The notes beneath the pieces were generated by a model that ran no database searches, was not told where the DNA came from, and worked only from the letters and a program-made list of their open reading frames with translations. 64,000 nt of DNA from Saussurea involucrata (lineage: Eukaryota > Streptophyta > Magnoliopsida > Asterales > Asteraceae): NCBI GenBank assembly GCA_033807775.1, contig CM066314.1, forward strand, positions 97,008,929 through 97,072,928, written 5' to 3'. The stretch's first letter is position 1. The number at the start of each line of letters is the position of its first letter. Position numbers and translations under genes: made by a program. Shown piece after piece: positions 41,759-53,200 of the stretch.

Positions 41759-42797
41759 TTATTGCTTTGAGCCGTGCGACAGGGCAAAAGTCTCATCGTA
41801 GTCTATGCCTTCTTCTTGTCTATAACCCTTGGCCACCAATCGTGCTTTGTTTCTGATGACCACTCCATCTTCATCCTTCTTATTTCTGTAGACCCACTTA
41901 GTCCCAATGGCATGTTTCCCTCGTGGCAGAGGTACTAAAGTCCATACTCTGTTACGCTCAAACTGCAGAAGTTCTTCTTGCATGGCGTCTACCCAGTTTA
42001 GGTCATCTAGGGCTTCAGAAATATTCTTTGGTTCTATCACACTAATAAAATTTGTAAAGAAACAAAAATTAGCAGTGGCAGACCTGGTTTTTACTGAGTC
42101 AGAAGGTTCTCCAATTATTCTCCTTGGGGGATGGCTTTTTGTCCACTGAGTGGTGCGTGGAAGATGGTCATCAATGTCATCGAACCTTTCTTCAGAAGCT
42201 TCTTGTGGATCTTCTTCTTGTATAGCCTCTGTCGTTCTTCTTGCCTTGGTAGATGATTCTACCATTTGTGGAATGATTGGTATGAGTGGTGGTGGAGTTT
42301 GTTCCTCTGAGGACGTATAGTCTTGGTCCTCAATTTCCTCTGTAATTGGTTCTTCTGTGGATTGTGGAGTTTGTTTTTCAGCAGCTTCTGTGGTCGTTTT
42401 TCTTGATGTTTCATCTTCTGCATTTTCTTCTTCGGCAAATGCATCTATAGTATTTACAGAAGAAGATGAAGCATTATTTGGACCAGTTAGAGTCATACCT
42501 GTAGGATTTTGTCCGACAGAGGATGGTTCTTCAGAAACTCTGATGGTTCCAACAGAAGGATCAATGTCATCGTGGAACATCTCTAAAAATAGAAGATTTA
42601 AGTCTTCTTTCGTTTGTGAGATGTCAGAGGTTTCCCTTTTAAGTTCGAGTTCTGAACTGATTTGCTCAAAAGTCATTTGGAATGAATCATCAAAAGAAAC
42701 ATTGATACTTTCTATGAGTTTGCGAGATCTTGTAAGGAAGGCTCTGTAGGCTTTGGAAGTGGCAGAGTATCCAATGAATTTGCCTTCGTCAGCTTTT
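41759..42797 (-). pseudogene. S10: integrase C-terminus, spacer and RT start
   Basis: After the TAG at 42800 the same frame continues VKADEGKFIGYSATSKAYRA and ESINVSFDDSFQ, the end of integrase, then a Glu/Thr/Ser-rich spacer with repeated TEE/TEA words, and the RT start with NFISVIEPKNISEALDD, WVDAMQEELLQFERNRVWTL, AIGTKWVYRNKKDEDG and YRQEEGIDYDETFA. The frame is lost directly after DETFA. The spacer holds KSHPPRRIIGEPSDSVKTRS, the usual mark before plant copia RT. Confidence 0.92.
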
Positions 42798-42799
42798 AC

Positions 42800-43357
42800 C
42801 TAAAACTTTCCTCTTGAATCTCTGTCGTTTAAAACAAAGCATTTACATCCGAACACATGAAAAAATTTGATGTTTGGCCGCCTTTTGTTGATCAATTCGT
42901 AAGGAGTCTTGAGGTGTCTTTTCACAATGGTTGAACGATTTTGTGTATAACATGCAGTAGAAATCGCTTCTGCCGAAAAGTTCATCGGTAATCCGTATGC
43001 TGATAGCATAGCTCTTGCTGCATCCACGAGCGTTCGATTCTTCCTTTCGACTACGCCGTTCTGCTGTGGAGTGCGTGCTGCAGAGAAGTTCTGTGATATT
43101 CCTTCTGTAGAAAGATAGGCTTCAATGACAGAGTTTTTAAATTCTCTGCCATTGTCACTTCTTAACTTCTGTATTCTGCATTCATAAAGAACTTGGATTC
43201 TTTTCATTAGATTAATCAAGATGATTGGAACATCCGATTTCTTTCGAATAAATTCAACCCACGTGAAACGCGAATACTCATCAATTAATACAAGTATGTA
43301 TTTCTTGCCACCTAGGCTCTGTGTGGCAATGGGACCGCAGAGGTCAACATGAAGCAT
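42800..43357 (-). pseudogene. S10: integrase catalytic core
   Basis: The core has all three catalytic acids: HVDLCGP, KLRSDNGREF and NGVVERKNRT. It continues through YGLPMNFSAEAISTACYTQN, KTPYELINKRRP and FFHVFGCKCFVLNDRDSRGK to a TAG at 42800-42802, which is in frame with the rest of integrase. The zinc-binding start (HNRFCHLN, CSACEMGKLRR) lies upstream between 43358 and 43546, where one more in-frame stop (near 43373) is seen. Confidence 0.94.
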
Positions 43358-43546
43358 GTACAGAGGTCTAGTTCAAGACACATCTGTTTTGCCTCTGTGG
43401 GAAGCTCTTCTGAGTTTTCCCATTTCACAGGCAGAACACAAGTGATCCTTATTAAATTTAACATTAGGCAAACCTTTAACTAGATCAAGTTTTACCAGTT
43501 TATCTAATGCGTGAAAGTTCAAGTGACAGAACCTGTTATGCCATAA

Positions 43547-43968
43547 TCAGGCTTCTTTACTTTCGCAAGCTACAAGGCAAACTTTGTCCTTGGTTGTTGA
43601 ACAAAAATTCATCAGATACAGATCACCTTTTCTTTCGGCTCGCAGAAGTTCCATTCCTGTGTCTTCACTTTGCAGAGAGCAGAAAGTTCTTTTGAGTAAC
43701 ACATCGAATCCTGTATCACAGAGTTGACTTACACTGAGTAGATTGTGTTTAAGGCCATTCACATATGCAACTTTGTATACAGAGACGTTTTCCTTCTGTA
43801 TGACTCCATAGCCTTTGATGTGTCCCTTCTTGTCGTCTCCAAAAGTTACAGATCCACCATCGTGTGTTTCTTTGTACGTGGATAGTAAACTACTGTCGCC
43901 AGTCATGTGCCTTGAGCATCCGGAGTCAAGATACCAAGTTGGCACAAACCGCTTCTGTAAGACAATCA
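43547..43968 (-). pseudogene. S10: aspartic protease region
   Basis: It reads VLQKRFVPTWYLDSGCSRHM, with the DSG active box, then GGSVTFGDDKKGHIKGYGVI, AYVNGLKHNLLSVSQLCDTG and RKGDLYLMNF, to a TGA at 43547-43549 in place of the Trp before LWHNRF. The reading frame is minus one relative to the preceding linker, and its start overlaps the linker stop. Protease releases mature Gag and Pol proteins in the particle. Confidence 0.93.
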
Positions 43969-45877
43969 CAGAGACTTAGGTACCCATATCCATATGGGTC
44001 CAATATTGTTAGAATTTTTCAAGTTTGCCTTAGCACTCTTGAAATACATTTTATCTTTTGTAGAAAAATCAGATTGTTCCTCTCTAGGTTCTGACTTTGG
44101 AGTTTGAATTTTAGTGGAGAGTAAGCAATCTGGACTTGAGAAGTGATTATTCAATTTGAACATAAGATCAAAACAATGACAGTATTTAATATGAGACGTT
44201 ATTTGTTTGAACTTTTCATTGAATTTATTGAACTGAACCACAGAGGCATTACATTCTTTCTTAACATTAGATTTCCTATTACAATAAGATCTATGAATAC
44301 TAGAATGTTGTTTGCAAAAGTCTTGTTTAGGTCGTGCCTTCTGTGAGTCTCTTCTGTGGTGAACATCTTTCTTCACTGTCACAGAGGAAAAATATTTGTT
44401 AGCTTCAGACCTTTTTCCCTTTTGTTGCCAAGTGGGATTCTCTTTAATTTGCTTTAAATGTTTTGAAAATTTTGAGCTTTTAGGATTTTTAGAGGCCTTT
44501 TTCAGATTTTCAAGCTCTGTAGAGGTTTTGACTTATATACACATTTTGAGAAAATCTAGACAGATAGGTATCTCTGTGATTTTCTCTTTTGGAGAAATTG
44601 TTCTGTTAAGAACCTCAGAGGAGAATTTAACATCCTCTGTGTCACAGTGAATTATCCCTGATTTAGAATCAGTCTCTGAGTCGTCAGAGGATGAATCGTC
44701 CTCATATACAGAGGTTGAGTCATCTCTTTCGACAGAGGCTGGATTTTCTGAGCATGTATCGTACAAGCTTTCTTCCTCTGTAGAATAACTTTCATAGATA
44801 GCAGAGGTTTCTGATGAGATATCTTCAAGGAGAATTTGATATATAGAAGATGTACAGAGATTTTCTAAAACATTTGATTTCAAAACTTAAAAAAATTCTT
44901 TTTCAATTGATTCTTTAAGTTTTTTTTCTGAAAAGATGGGTTTAAACTCAGGAGCTTTTGCAGATAATTTCTTTTCGACATTTATCATACAGACAAAAGC
45001 GACCTGTGTTTGAGTCTCTGGTTTACCAAACTTAAAAATACCAATCTGATCTTGTGTTTTCAGATATTTTCTTTGGTTTGATTCCTCTATTGATAGAGGT
45101 TGAAGATGATGAATCTGTGTTTTCAAACCACACATTGATCATCTTCGTATGTTTCCTCAAGTGAGGTTCTGCAGAGATTTTAACCCTTTTACTTACAGAG
45201 AGTAAGTTTGGAAAAATTGGTTTATTTGTTTTTCCTATCACAAACAGAGAAGACAGAGGTTTAAGTCTTTTGCCTTCAACACCTAGAGTAATATCATCGT
45301 ACCCTACACCTCGTCTTCCTATTTGTGAGTTTACTTTCTCATACACCTTATGTGCATCTTTATAGTTTTTAAGTAAAACTTCTCTTCTGAGTAGATCTTG
45401 CCAAAGTACCTCTCTCTCTTTTTGAAAGTATTCTTTGAGAGCTCTTATGTCAGTTGTTTCACTCCTAGAAACTGAAAGCTCTTTTGTTTTGATTTTTAAA
45501 GCAGAGGTTAATTCAGAAATTTGCCTTTTTAAAGGATCTATATTATTTCTCCAATATTTTCCTACTCTTTCCTTTTCTTCAAAATTTTTGGCTTTTTCTT
45601 GAGTGAGAAGCCTTACTTCTCTCTCATTAAAAGTGAGTCTTTCCTGAATGCTTTCATTTATCTCTTTTAGTTCAATCAGTTCAATGTTAAGTTTAATTGA
45701 ATCATTATCTATAGATTTAGTACAAGAGGTAGAGTTTGAAATGGATACCTCATTGTCAGTGCCGGAGTCGACTTCTGCCATGCCACAGAACAGGGCATTG
45801 GTGGTGAATTCATCATCAGAGGTAGAGTTTGACTCGAAGTCCTCCTTGTTGGTTTCAGAATGCCCTTTGTTCGCCAT
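43966..45877 (-). pseudogene. S10: Gag-Pol linker (coiled coil) ending in IWVPK
   Basis: In frame with gag down to about 45065: coiled coil with NEREVRLLTQEKAKNFEEKE, ALKEYFQKEREVLWQDLLRR and YEKVNSQIGRRGVGYDD, then LSSLFVIGKTNKPIFPNLLS and MINVWFENTD. A frame change near 45065 leads to IGIFKFGKPETQTQVAFVC, with further stops at 44887-44889 and 44533-44535, an acidic Ser/Asp/Glu stretch, KFNEKFKQITSHIKYCHCFD and the end GPIWIWVPKSL with TGA at 43966-43968. The same blocks occur in S9 in the same order. Function unknown; scaffold or RNA-binding roles are possible. Confidence 0.88.
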
Positions 45878-47167
45878 TAGGGATTTTTGCGCATAATATT
45901 CAGCCTTCTTTTTGTAAAAAGCTGAGTCCTTTTGTGGGCGATTTTGTCTACTTCTGCTTTCTTTTGCGAAATGGCCTGGCTTGCCGCAGTTGAAACAACC
46001 TTGAGAGGTGTTTCCAGTTCGATCGTCGGACTTCTGTTGATCTCCACCTTTCTCTGTTCGGCATTCGTTTGCGTAATGACCAGGCTTACCACATTTGTAG
46101 CATTCTTGTGTGTGGCCTACCTTGTCATCTGACCTCTATCGGTCATTTCCTCTGTAGTTTCTGTCGCTCGACCTCTGTCGGTTACTTGATTCTTCTCTTC
46201 TTCCATCATCTCTTCTATCTGTCTGGTTGTCTCTGCTATATCTGTCATTTCCAAAATTTCTTTGGTTACCTGTGAACTCTCTTGTCAATAGAGCCAATGA
46301 TTTAGCTAATGACGCAAGAGTTATTTCTTCCTCTATCAGCTCGTCTTCTTCGCTATCAACCATCACCATTTTCTTCTTCTCCTTTTTCTTATCCTCTGTT
46401 GCTCTCTCATTTCTCTGTCTTTCTTTAGCCTCTGTTGATTTACTAACCAATGCATATGGTGCAATGGTTATTGTTTTAGCCTGTGCTATTTGAAGCTCTT
46501 GTGCAGCTAGTGTTCCATAGAGATTAGAGAGTGTCCATGAGTCTAGATCTTGGTTTGTTTGTAAAGACATAGACAATTGAAGCCACTCATCATTCATGCT
46601 CTTTAGAAACATGACGTTATTTTCTTCCGAGGTTCTGTGAATGCCAGACTTTCTGCATTTGTTTATGAGAGAGTTGAACATGTCGTACGTCGTTTGCAGA
46701 GATTCTGTTGCAGAGGCTCTGAATGCATGATATTCATTTATGTACTGTGCCCTTCGGTTCTTCTGTGTTTTAGCACCCCCTTCCAACTGTCTTTCTAATT
46801 CTTTCCAAAGATCGTGCGCAGTTTCGCATGCATCTAAGGATTGAAAAAGTTCGTTGGGGATAGCCATTATCAAGATTCTTTTTGTTTTCTGTGCAACTTC
46901 ATCTTCTTCCTTATCTTCATTTGACCATTCTTCTTTTGGCTTCGGTTTTTGATGTTCAGGGATTTCAGGAGATTCAGCAGTAGCTGGTACTCGTGGTACT
47001 ACTATCATGGGAACAGGAGGAAGGTTGTAAAGATATTGTACTAGATTTTTTTCAGTACCCTCAAAGAAATGAACCATTCTTATCTTCCATTGAGGATACT
47101 CATATCGAAGGAGAGTATGAGGCTTGGTGAGTGAACCAGCAGTAAAGAAGTTATTTGTATTTGTCAT
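45878..47167 (-). pseudogene. S10: copia gag with two zinc knuckles
   Basis: It opens MTNTNNFFTAGSLTKPHTLL. The Gag domain has RMVHFFEGTEKNLVQYLYNL, LWKELERQLEGGAKTQKNRR, NNVMFLKSMNDEWLQLSMSL and LSNLYGTLAAQELQIAQAKT, then an acidic segment, LAKSLALLTREFTGN and an Arg/Asp/Asn-rich tail. A TAG at 46136-46138 interrupts it in frame, just before the knuckles CYKCGKPGHYANEC (about 46061-46106) and CFNCGKPGHFAKES (about 45956-45997). The second knuckle ends in Ser instead of Cys, so its zinc site may be lost. S9 has one knuckle only. Other than the TAG the frame is clean. Confidence 0.94.
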
Positions 47168-47363
47168 TGTAAAGGTTCTGAAAAGATAGTATGGTTAAAG
47201 AGTATGAGTCTGATGATCTGGAAAATTTTCTGGGTTTGAACAGTTCCCAGAGTACACTTTAATGGAGTTTTAACCTAGAAATGAGGAATAGGTTAAAAAA
47301 GGAATGATGTCTATCACCAATCTTGTAACAAAGAGGATCACTTGATATTGAAAATCAAGCTTT
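47168..47363 (-). other. S10: leader
   Basis: Short non-coding leader of about 200 bases between PBS and gag ATG. It shares the GATTTTCAATATCAAG-type text after the PBS with S7 and S9. Confidence 0.7.
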
Positions 47364-47375
47364 GCTCTGATACCA
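47364..47375 (-). promoter_or_regulatory. S10 primer-binding site
   Basis: The minus strand reads TGGTATCAGAGC, two bases from the right LTR. Confidence 0.93.
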
Positions 47376-47377
47376 AT

Positions 47378-48191
47378 TGTTGGTTCCCGTTTTGTTTAAA
47401 CAAGATTATCAAGTTTAAGTATGATGCGGAAGCGTATTTGAAGAACTAACAGATATGTTTGATAGATTTAGAACACAATATAAATAAACAGTGAACGGGA
47501 AATAATATCTCAAAGTTTACTGAATATATATATATCAAGAACAGATTCAAGAACAGTGAGTAAGCAAAGCTTTAAAACAGATATGACTCTCAAAGTATAT
47601 AAGCTATGTGTTCTTGAAGTTTTTCTCTCTTAATTCTCGATTATTGATTAGGAAGAACTCAACATGAGTCTTCCTTTTATACTACTCAAAGGGGACCATA
47701 GATGCATGAGCTACTATTCAGAACGGACGGTATGAATAGTTGGAAGGATGGCATGAACAGTTGGATGTGCTGAATTGCATTTAATGCAGCAGACGTCTAT
47801 TATGTAATAAGCCCTATTGAGTCCACTCAGATTTTGACACGTTGAAGTTGGACAGAGTACGTTGCCATGCAAGTTGATGAACAGGTCTAGGAACAGTAGC
47901 GAGATATTATAAATATCTTTGAAGTCTTTGTTGAAGACCGCATAGGCTCTGTGAAGTGTCACAGAGGTTCTGCGGTTTGGTCCTTTGTAGAGCAGTCTTC
48001 ACCGGATTCCGAGTCTTTGGTCTTCTTTGCGCGTATGACAGAGCTTCTATAGGACGCCTCTTTAGCTTCTGTAGCTTCTCGACCTTGATCTCTCGGTAAG
48101 TTCGGCAGAGCCTCTGTAAGAGGTTTTCTTTACTTGGCCTATTTTTCACTACTTCTAAATACTTCTATGATTAGGAAGATTGAAGCTAACA
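47378..48191 (-). repeat. S10: 5' LTR (right copy)
   Basis: 814 bp, same ends as the left copy. The transcription box TATAAAAGG in element sense is at about 47673-47681. It lacks 14 bases near 47413 that the left copy has. The GCTAA duplication follows at 48192-48196. Confidence 0.95.
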
Positions 48192-49745
48192 GCTAAATCG
48201 AAAGAACTTATGGATGTTGAGAGCGACATAATGAACATTCTTGCTCTTAAACACTATTTTCAAAAGGAAAGAGAAGTACTTCATGAAGACTTACTCAGAA
48301 GAGATCTTTTAATGAAAAAATATCAAGATGCACAGATGGTATATGAAAAGATAAATACATAAATAGGGAGACGGGGAATTGGCTTCTGTGATATAGATCC
48401 ATACACTGGAACCAAAAGAAACAAGTCTCTGCCATCTCTGTTCTGTATAGGTGATACAAGAAAACCTGGATTTCCAAACTTACTCTCTGTGAGCAAAAGG
48501 CGAAAAGTCTCTGGGGAACCTCACATAAGGAAACCTCTGAAGATGATAAATGTGTGGTTTGAAAACCCAGGTCTACCATCATCAGCCTCTGTCAAAAGAG
48601 CTTCCAAACCTAAGAAATATGTGAAAACACAAGGTTAGATAGGAATCTTTAAGTTTGGTGAATCCGAGATTCAATCCTAGGTTGCCTTTGTCTGCACTAT
48701 GGATTCTGAGAAGAAACTATCGGCAGGGGCACCTGAGTATATGCCCGCTTCCACAGAAGAAAAAGTTAAAAATATTTCTGAAAAGGAGTTAATGGAAATC
48801 GGGAAAATCAACTTTTATGAAAATCACTGTACATCCTCTGATGACCAAAATCTCTCTGAGGAATCCTTGATGAACACTTCTGTTGACTTAGAAAATATCC
48901 CCGAAAGATAGGAAGAAAGCGAGTACAGCACTTGCTCGGAAAATCCATCCTCTGTCAACAGAGGACAAAGTGACTCAACCTCTGTATACGAGGACGACTC
49001 ATCCTCTGACGATTCTGAGACTGATTCAGTTGAATCAGGAATAGATCCTTGAGATGCAGAGGGACTTAAAATTCCCTCTGAAATTCTTAACAGAACAATG
49101 ACTCCTAAGGAGATAATCACAAGTGTTCCTATTTGCCCGGATTTTGTGGACAAGTGTGTACAAACCAAAACCTCTATGGAGCTTGAGAAAAACAAACCTG
49201 AAAAGGAAAAATCATCTCTCTATTCAAAAGAAGCTAAACCTTTTGGGCCTTTTAAGGAAAAATTAACTTGGCAACAAAAAGGTAAGTGGGTTGAAAATAA
49301 CAAGTCTTTTGCTTCTGTGACAGTGAAACCTGCTGAAGTTCACCACAGAAGAAAAGGTCCACAGAAGGCTACTCCAACCAGAGAATTTTCAAAACAACAA
49401 TCTAGTCAGCATAGGTCTTTTTTTAATAAGAAGTCTAGTGCTAGGGTAGATTGTAAAATTAAAGCCTCTATACCCTGTTTTAATGTTTTCAATGAAAAGT
49501 TCAAGCAAATCTCTTCGCAAATTCACTATTGCCATTGTTTCGATCTTATGTATCAATTGAACCAACATTTCTCAAGTCCTCACTGTTTCCTCTCTTTGCC
49601 CAACAAGAATGAAAAATTCAAGGGAGAGAAGAAACAAAATGGTTCTTCAACAAAAAATAAAACCAAAACCAAGGATGCTAAGGCAACCTTGAAGACCTCT
49701 GACAAAAAGGGACCCATTTGGATATGGGTACCAAAAAATCTCTGA
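48192..49745 (+). pseudogene. S9: linker, part after the S10 insertion, ending in IWVPK
   Basis: The coil resumes with KSKELMDVESDIMNILALKH, FQKEREVLHEDLLRRDLLMK, MVYEKINT and a TAA, then IGRRGIGF, SLFCIGDTRKPGFPNLLSVS and MINVWFENPG. Further stops occur near 48637, 48678, 48909 and 49050. The last frame (49098-49745) has ICPDFVDKCVQTKTSMELEK, FNVFNEKFKQISSQIHYCHC and the end GPIWIWVPKNL with TGA at 49743-49745. It mirrors the S10 linker block by block. Confidence 0.9.
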
Positions 49746-50703
49746 TTATCTTGCAGAAGCAGTATGTGCCAATCTGGTATCTTGACTCTGGGTGCTCGCG
49801 GCACATGACTGGCGACAGAGGTCTATTATCCTCCTACAAAGATAAACTCAAAGGATGATCTGTGACCTTTGGGGACAACAAGAAGGGATATATTAAAGGC
49901 TACAGAGTCATCAAAAAGGAAAAGATCGAAGTATGCAAAGTTGCATATGTGGATGGCCTCAAGCACAATCTTCTGAGTGTTAGCCAACTTTGTGACACTG
50001 GCTTCGATGTCATGTTTAAAAGAACGTACTGCTCTCTACAAGGAGAAGACACTGGAGTAGAGCTTCTGCAGGCTGAAAGAAGGGGATATCTATATCTCTT
50101 GAACTTTAGCGTCAAAAAAAAGAAGACAAGCTCTGCTTTATTGCTTGCAAAAATGAAGAAGCCTGGTTATGGCACAACAGGTTCTGTCATCTAAACTTTC
50201 ACACTCTAGACAAGTTTGTGAAACTTGATCTTGTCAAAGGTCTGCCGAATGTTAAGTTCAACAAAGATCATCTGTGCTCAACATGTGAAATGGGCAAGCT
50301 TAAGAAGGCTTCCCACAAAGGAAAGACTGATGTGTCTTGTCCTAGGCCTCTCCACATGCTTCATGTCGACCTCTATGGTCCTATTGCTACGCAGAGCCTA
50401 GGAGGCAAGAAATACATACTAGTGGTGATGGATGAATACTAAAGATATACATGGGTGGAGTTTGTCAGAAATAAAATAGATGTTCCTAACACTCTGATAA
50501 ACTTAATGAAGAAAATCCAGGTTCTGTACGAATGCAAAATCCAAAAGTTGAGAAGAGACAATGGCACAGAATTCAAAAACTATGTCATTGAAGCTTATCT
50601 CATAGAAGAAGGCATTTCACAGAACTTCTCTGCAGTACGTACTCCTCAACAAAATGGTGTTGTTGAATGAAAGAACCGAACGCTTGTAGAGGCTGCCAGG
50701 ACC
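49746..50703 (+). pseudogene. S9: protease and integrase core, with several stops
   Basis: ILQKQYVPIWYLDSGCSRHM gives the protease box; a TGA lies near 49855-49857. Then GYIKGYRVIKKEK, AYVDGLKHNLLSVSQLCDTG, and a frame change in an A run near 50115. Integrase follows with STCEMGKLKKASH, MLHVDLYGP (first Asp kept), a TAA in the DEYSRYTW box (50440-50442), KLRRDNGTEF (second Asp kept, preceding Ser is Arg), TPQQNGVVE and a TGA replacing the Arg of ERKNRT. Inactive. Confidence 0.92.
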
Positions 50704-52731
50704 ATGCTCACAGCACCTGGATTACCAATCTCTTTCTGGGTAGAAGCCATATCAACAGCATGTTATACCCATAATCGATCTGCCATAGTCAAAAGACACA
50801 TCAAGACACCTTATCAATTGATCAATAATAGGCGACCCAACATCAAGTTCTTTCATGTCTTTGGATGCAAATGCTTCGTCTTAAACGACAGAGAAGCTAG
50901 AGGGAAGTTCGATGTGAAAGCTGAAGAGGGAAAGTTCATCGGATACTCTGCCACTTCAAAAGCCTACGGAGTATATCTTCTGCGGTCTCGATCCATCGTG
51001 GAAAGCATCAATGTTTCTTTTGACGATTCCTTTCAGAAGACTTCTGAACAAATCAGTTCAGAACTCGGTCTAAAGAAGGAATCCTCTGGCATCTCAAAAA
51101 CAAGAGAAGAAGACCTAAATCTGCTATTTGAAGAGATGTTCCACGATGATATTGATCCCTCTGTTGGAGCTGTCAGAGCCTCTGGAGAAACATCTTCTGT
51201 CAACCAGACTGAGTCAGGTATATCTCAAACTGGTCCATTGAATACTTCATCCTCTTCTGTGAATCATGCAGATGCACGTGTTGAGGGGGAGCCAACAGAA
51301 GATGACACAAGCAAAGATTCTACCACAGAGGCACTGGAAACACCAGCTACAACAGAGGAGCCGATACCAGAGGAAAATGAGGATTCCGTCTCAACTTCCT
51401 CAGAAGAGATTCCAACTCTCATTCCAATAATCCCACAAGCTGAAGAACCAACTTCGAGCTCTGAAGTGCCATCTACTATAGAAGGTGAACCAGAACCACA
51501 GGGTGCACCTACAGAAGTTCAACTAGATGATACAAATGACCATCTCCCCAGAACAACAAAGTGGACGATGAGCCATCCTCCAACCCAAATCATTGGCGAT
51601 CCTTCTGATAAAGTAAAGACAAGATCAGCCACTGCCAATTTTTGTTTCTTAAAATTTTTTATCAGTGTGATCGAGCCAAAACGCATTTCTGAAGCCCTAG
51701 ATGACCGAAACTGGGTAGATGCTATGCAAGAAGAGCTTCTACAGTTTGAGAGAAACAAGGTATGGACCCTAGTTACTCTGCCAAAAAGGAAACAAGCAAT
51801 AGGGACTAAATGGGTCTTCAGAAACAAGAAGGATGAGGACGGGGTGGTTATTAGAAATAAAGCAAGATTGGTGGCCAAGGGATATCGCCAAGAAGAAGGC
51901 ATTGATTACGATGAAACTTTTGCCCCTGTCGCACGACTCGAAGCTATAAGAATCTTCTTAGCCTTCGCAGCCCACAGAGGTTTTAAAGTCTTTCAGATGG
52001 ATGTAAAATCTGACTTTCTAAATGGTGAAATCCAAGAAGAAGTATACGTCCAGCAGCCAGCATGGTTTGAAAGTTCCAAGTACCCAAAATATGTCTATTA
52101 TCTCGACAAAGCTCTGTATGGACTGAAACAGGCTCCAAGAGCATGGTACGAAAGACTTTCAACCTTTCTTCTCGATAATGATTTCGACAGAGGTACGACA
52201 GGTACTACTTTGTTTTACAAAAGAAAAGGTGATGAGATTCTGCTTGTACAGATCTTTGTGGATGACATTATCTTCGGGTCTACCAATACACAGCAGTGCA
52301 AAGATTTTGAAAAACTCAAGCAGAGTGAGATTGAAATGAGTATGATGGGAGAATTAACCTTCTTCCTCGGACTCCAAGTAAAACAAACATCAGAGGGAAT
52401 TTTTATAAATCAAGCTAAATATGTCTCTGACATTCTTTCAAAATTTAGTCTCTCTGATGCCTCTGTAATGATGACCCCAATGGCCACTGGAAATAAGTTA
52501 TACTCAGATCCAAATGGCAAATCTGTAGAGTGCAAGCTCTACAGATGTATGATTGGGTCACTTTTATACTTAACTCGAAGTAGACCTGATATAATGTATG
52601 CCACATGCCTCTGTGCAAGATACCAAGCTAACCCAAAGGAATCCCACCTTATTGCTGTAATGAGGATCTTTAGATACCTCAAAAGGGACCAAAAATCTTG
52701 GGCTCTAGTATCCGAAGAACTTTGGCTTTGA
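50704..52731 (+). pseudogene. S9: integrase end, RT and RNase H start
   Basis: One 675-codon frame: YTHNRSAIVKRHIKTPYQLI, FFHVFGCKCFVLNDREARGK and GKFIGYSATSKAYG (integrase tail), a Thr/Ser/Glu/Pro-rich spacer, THPPTQ-type mark (MSHPPTQIIGDPSDKVKTRS), then RT: FISVIEPKRISEALDDRNWV, IGTKWVFRNKKDEDG, DYDETFAPVARLEAIRIFLA, QMDVKSDFLNGEIQEEVYVQ, KALYGLKQAPRAWYERL and the active-site box LLVQIFVDDIIFGSTN, with FVDD for YVDD. The frame is lost near 52685 just after RIFRYLKR. RT is otherwise complete. Confidence 0.94.
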
Positions 52732-53200
52732 TCTTAAGGCATACACAGATTCAGATTATGGAGGATGCAAGCTAGACCGAAAGAGCACCTCTGGGAGTTG
52801 TCAATAACTAGGTGGTAAACTAGTAAGCTAGACTTCAAAGAAGCAGAACTGTGTGTCGACATCTACAACAGAATCTGAATATGTTGCTGCTGGTAGCTGT
52901 TGCTCCCAAGTTCTGTGGATGAAAACTCAGCTAAAGGACTACGGTCACATTATCTACAAGATACCCATCCTCTGTGACTAAAAAATTGCCATAGCTATCT
53001 CTGCCAATCCAGTACAGCACTAAAAAACAAAGCATATCGATATCCGTTACCACTTTCTGAAGCATCATGTTGAACGTGGAACAATTGAGATGTACTTCGT
53101 GAGCACTGAATATCAGCTTGCAGACTTATTTACCAAAGCACTCGATGAGAAAATATTCCTCTTCTTTGTAAGTAAGCTGGGTATGATAAACATGAGTTGA
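52732..53200 (+). pseudogene. S9: RNase H
   Basis: In another frame the text continues AYTDSDYGGCKLDRKSTSGS, SKKQNCVSTSTTESEYVAAG, SQVLWMKTQLKDYGHIIYKI, HIDIRYHFLKHHVERGTIEM and ADLFTKALDE, ending GMINMS with TGA at 53198-53200. Stops replace several residues, for example near 52806, 52831, 52979 and 53023. RNase H degrades the RNA strand after reverse transcription. Confidence 0.9.

Larger units (their letters stand above)
32927..48191 (-). mobile_element. S10: complete 15.3-kb Sirevirus-like element with env-like ORF
   Basis: A minus-strand element bounded by LTRs at 32927-33752 and 47378-48191 and by GCTAA duplications, inserted in the linker of S9. From right to left: LTR, PBS, leader, gag, linker, protease, integrase, RT-RNase H, a 1.4-kb untranslated stretch with promoter-like block, a very long env-like ORF, polypurine tract, LTR. 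All Pol catalytic motifs can be read, but stops and frame changes break gag, linker, pol and the env-like ORF. Over the first 240 aligned bases the LTRs differ by about four substitutions and one 14-base indel, so the insertion is fairly young. Confidence 0.95.

Noticed and set aside
46136..46138. Programmed readthrough of the in-frame TAG in S10 gag
   Set aside because: The following bases AGGTCA do not fit the CARYYA context described for plant readthrough, other copies have no stop here, and S10 has many other breaks.
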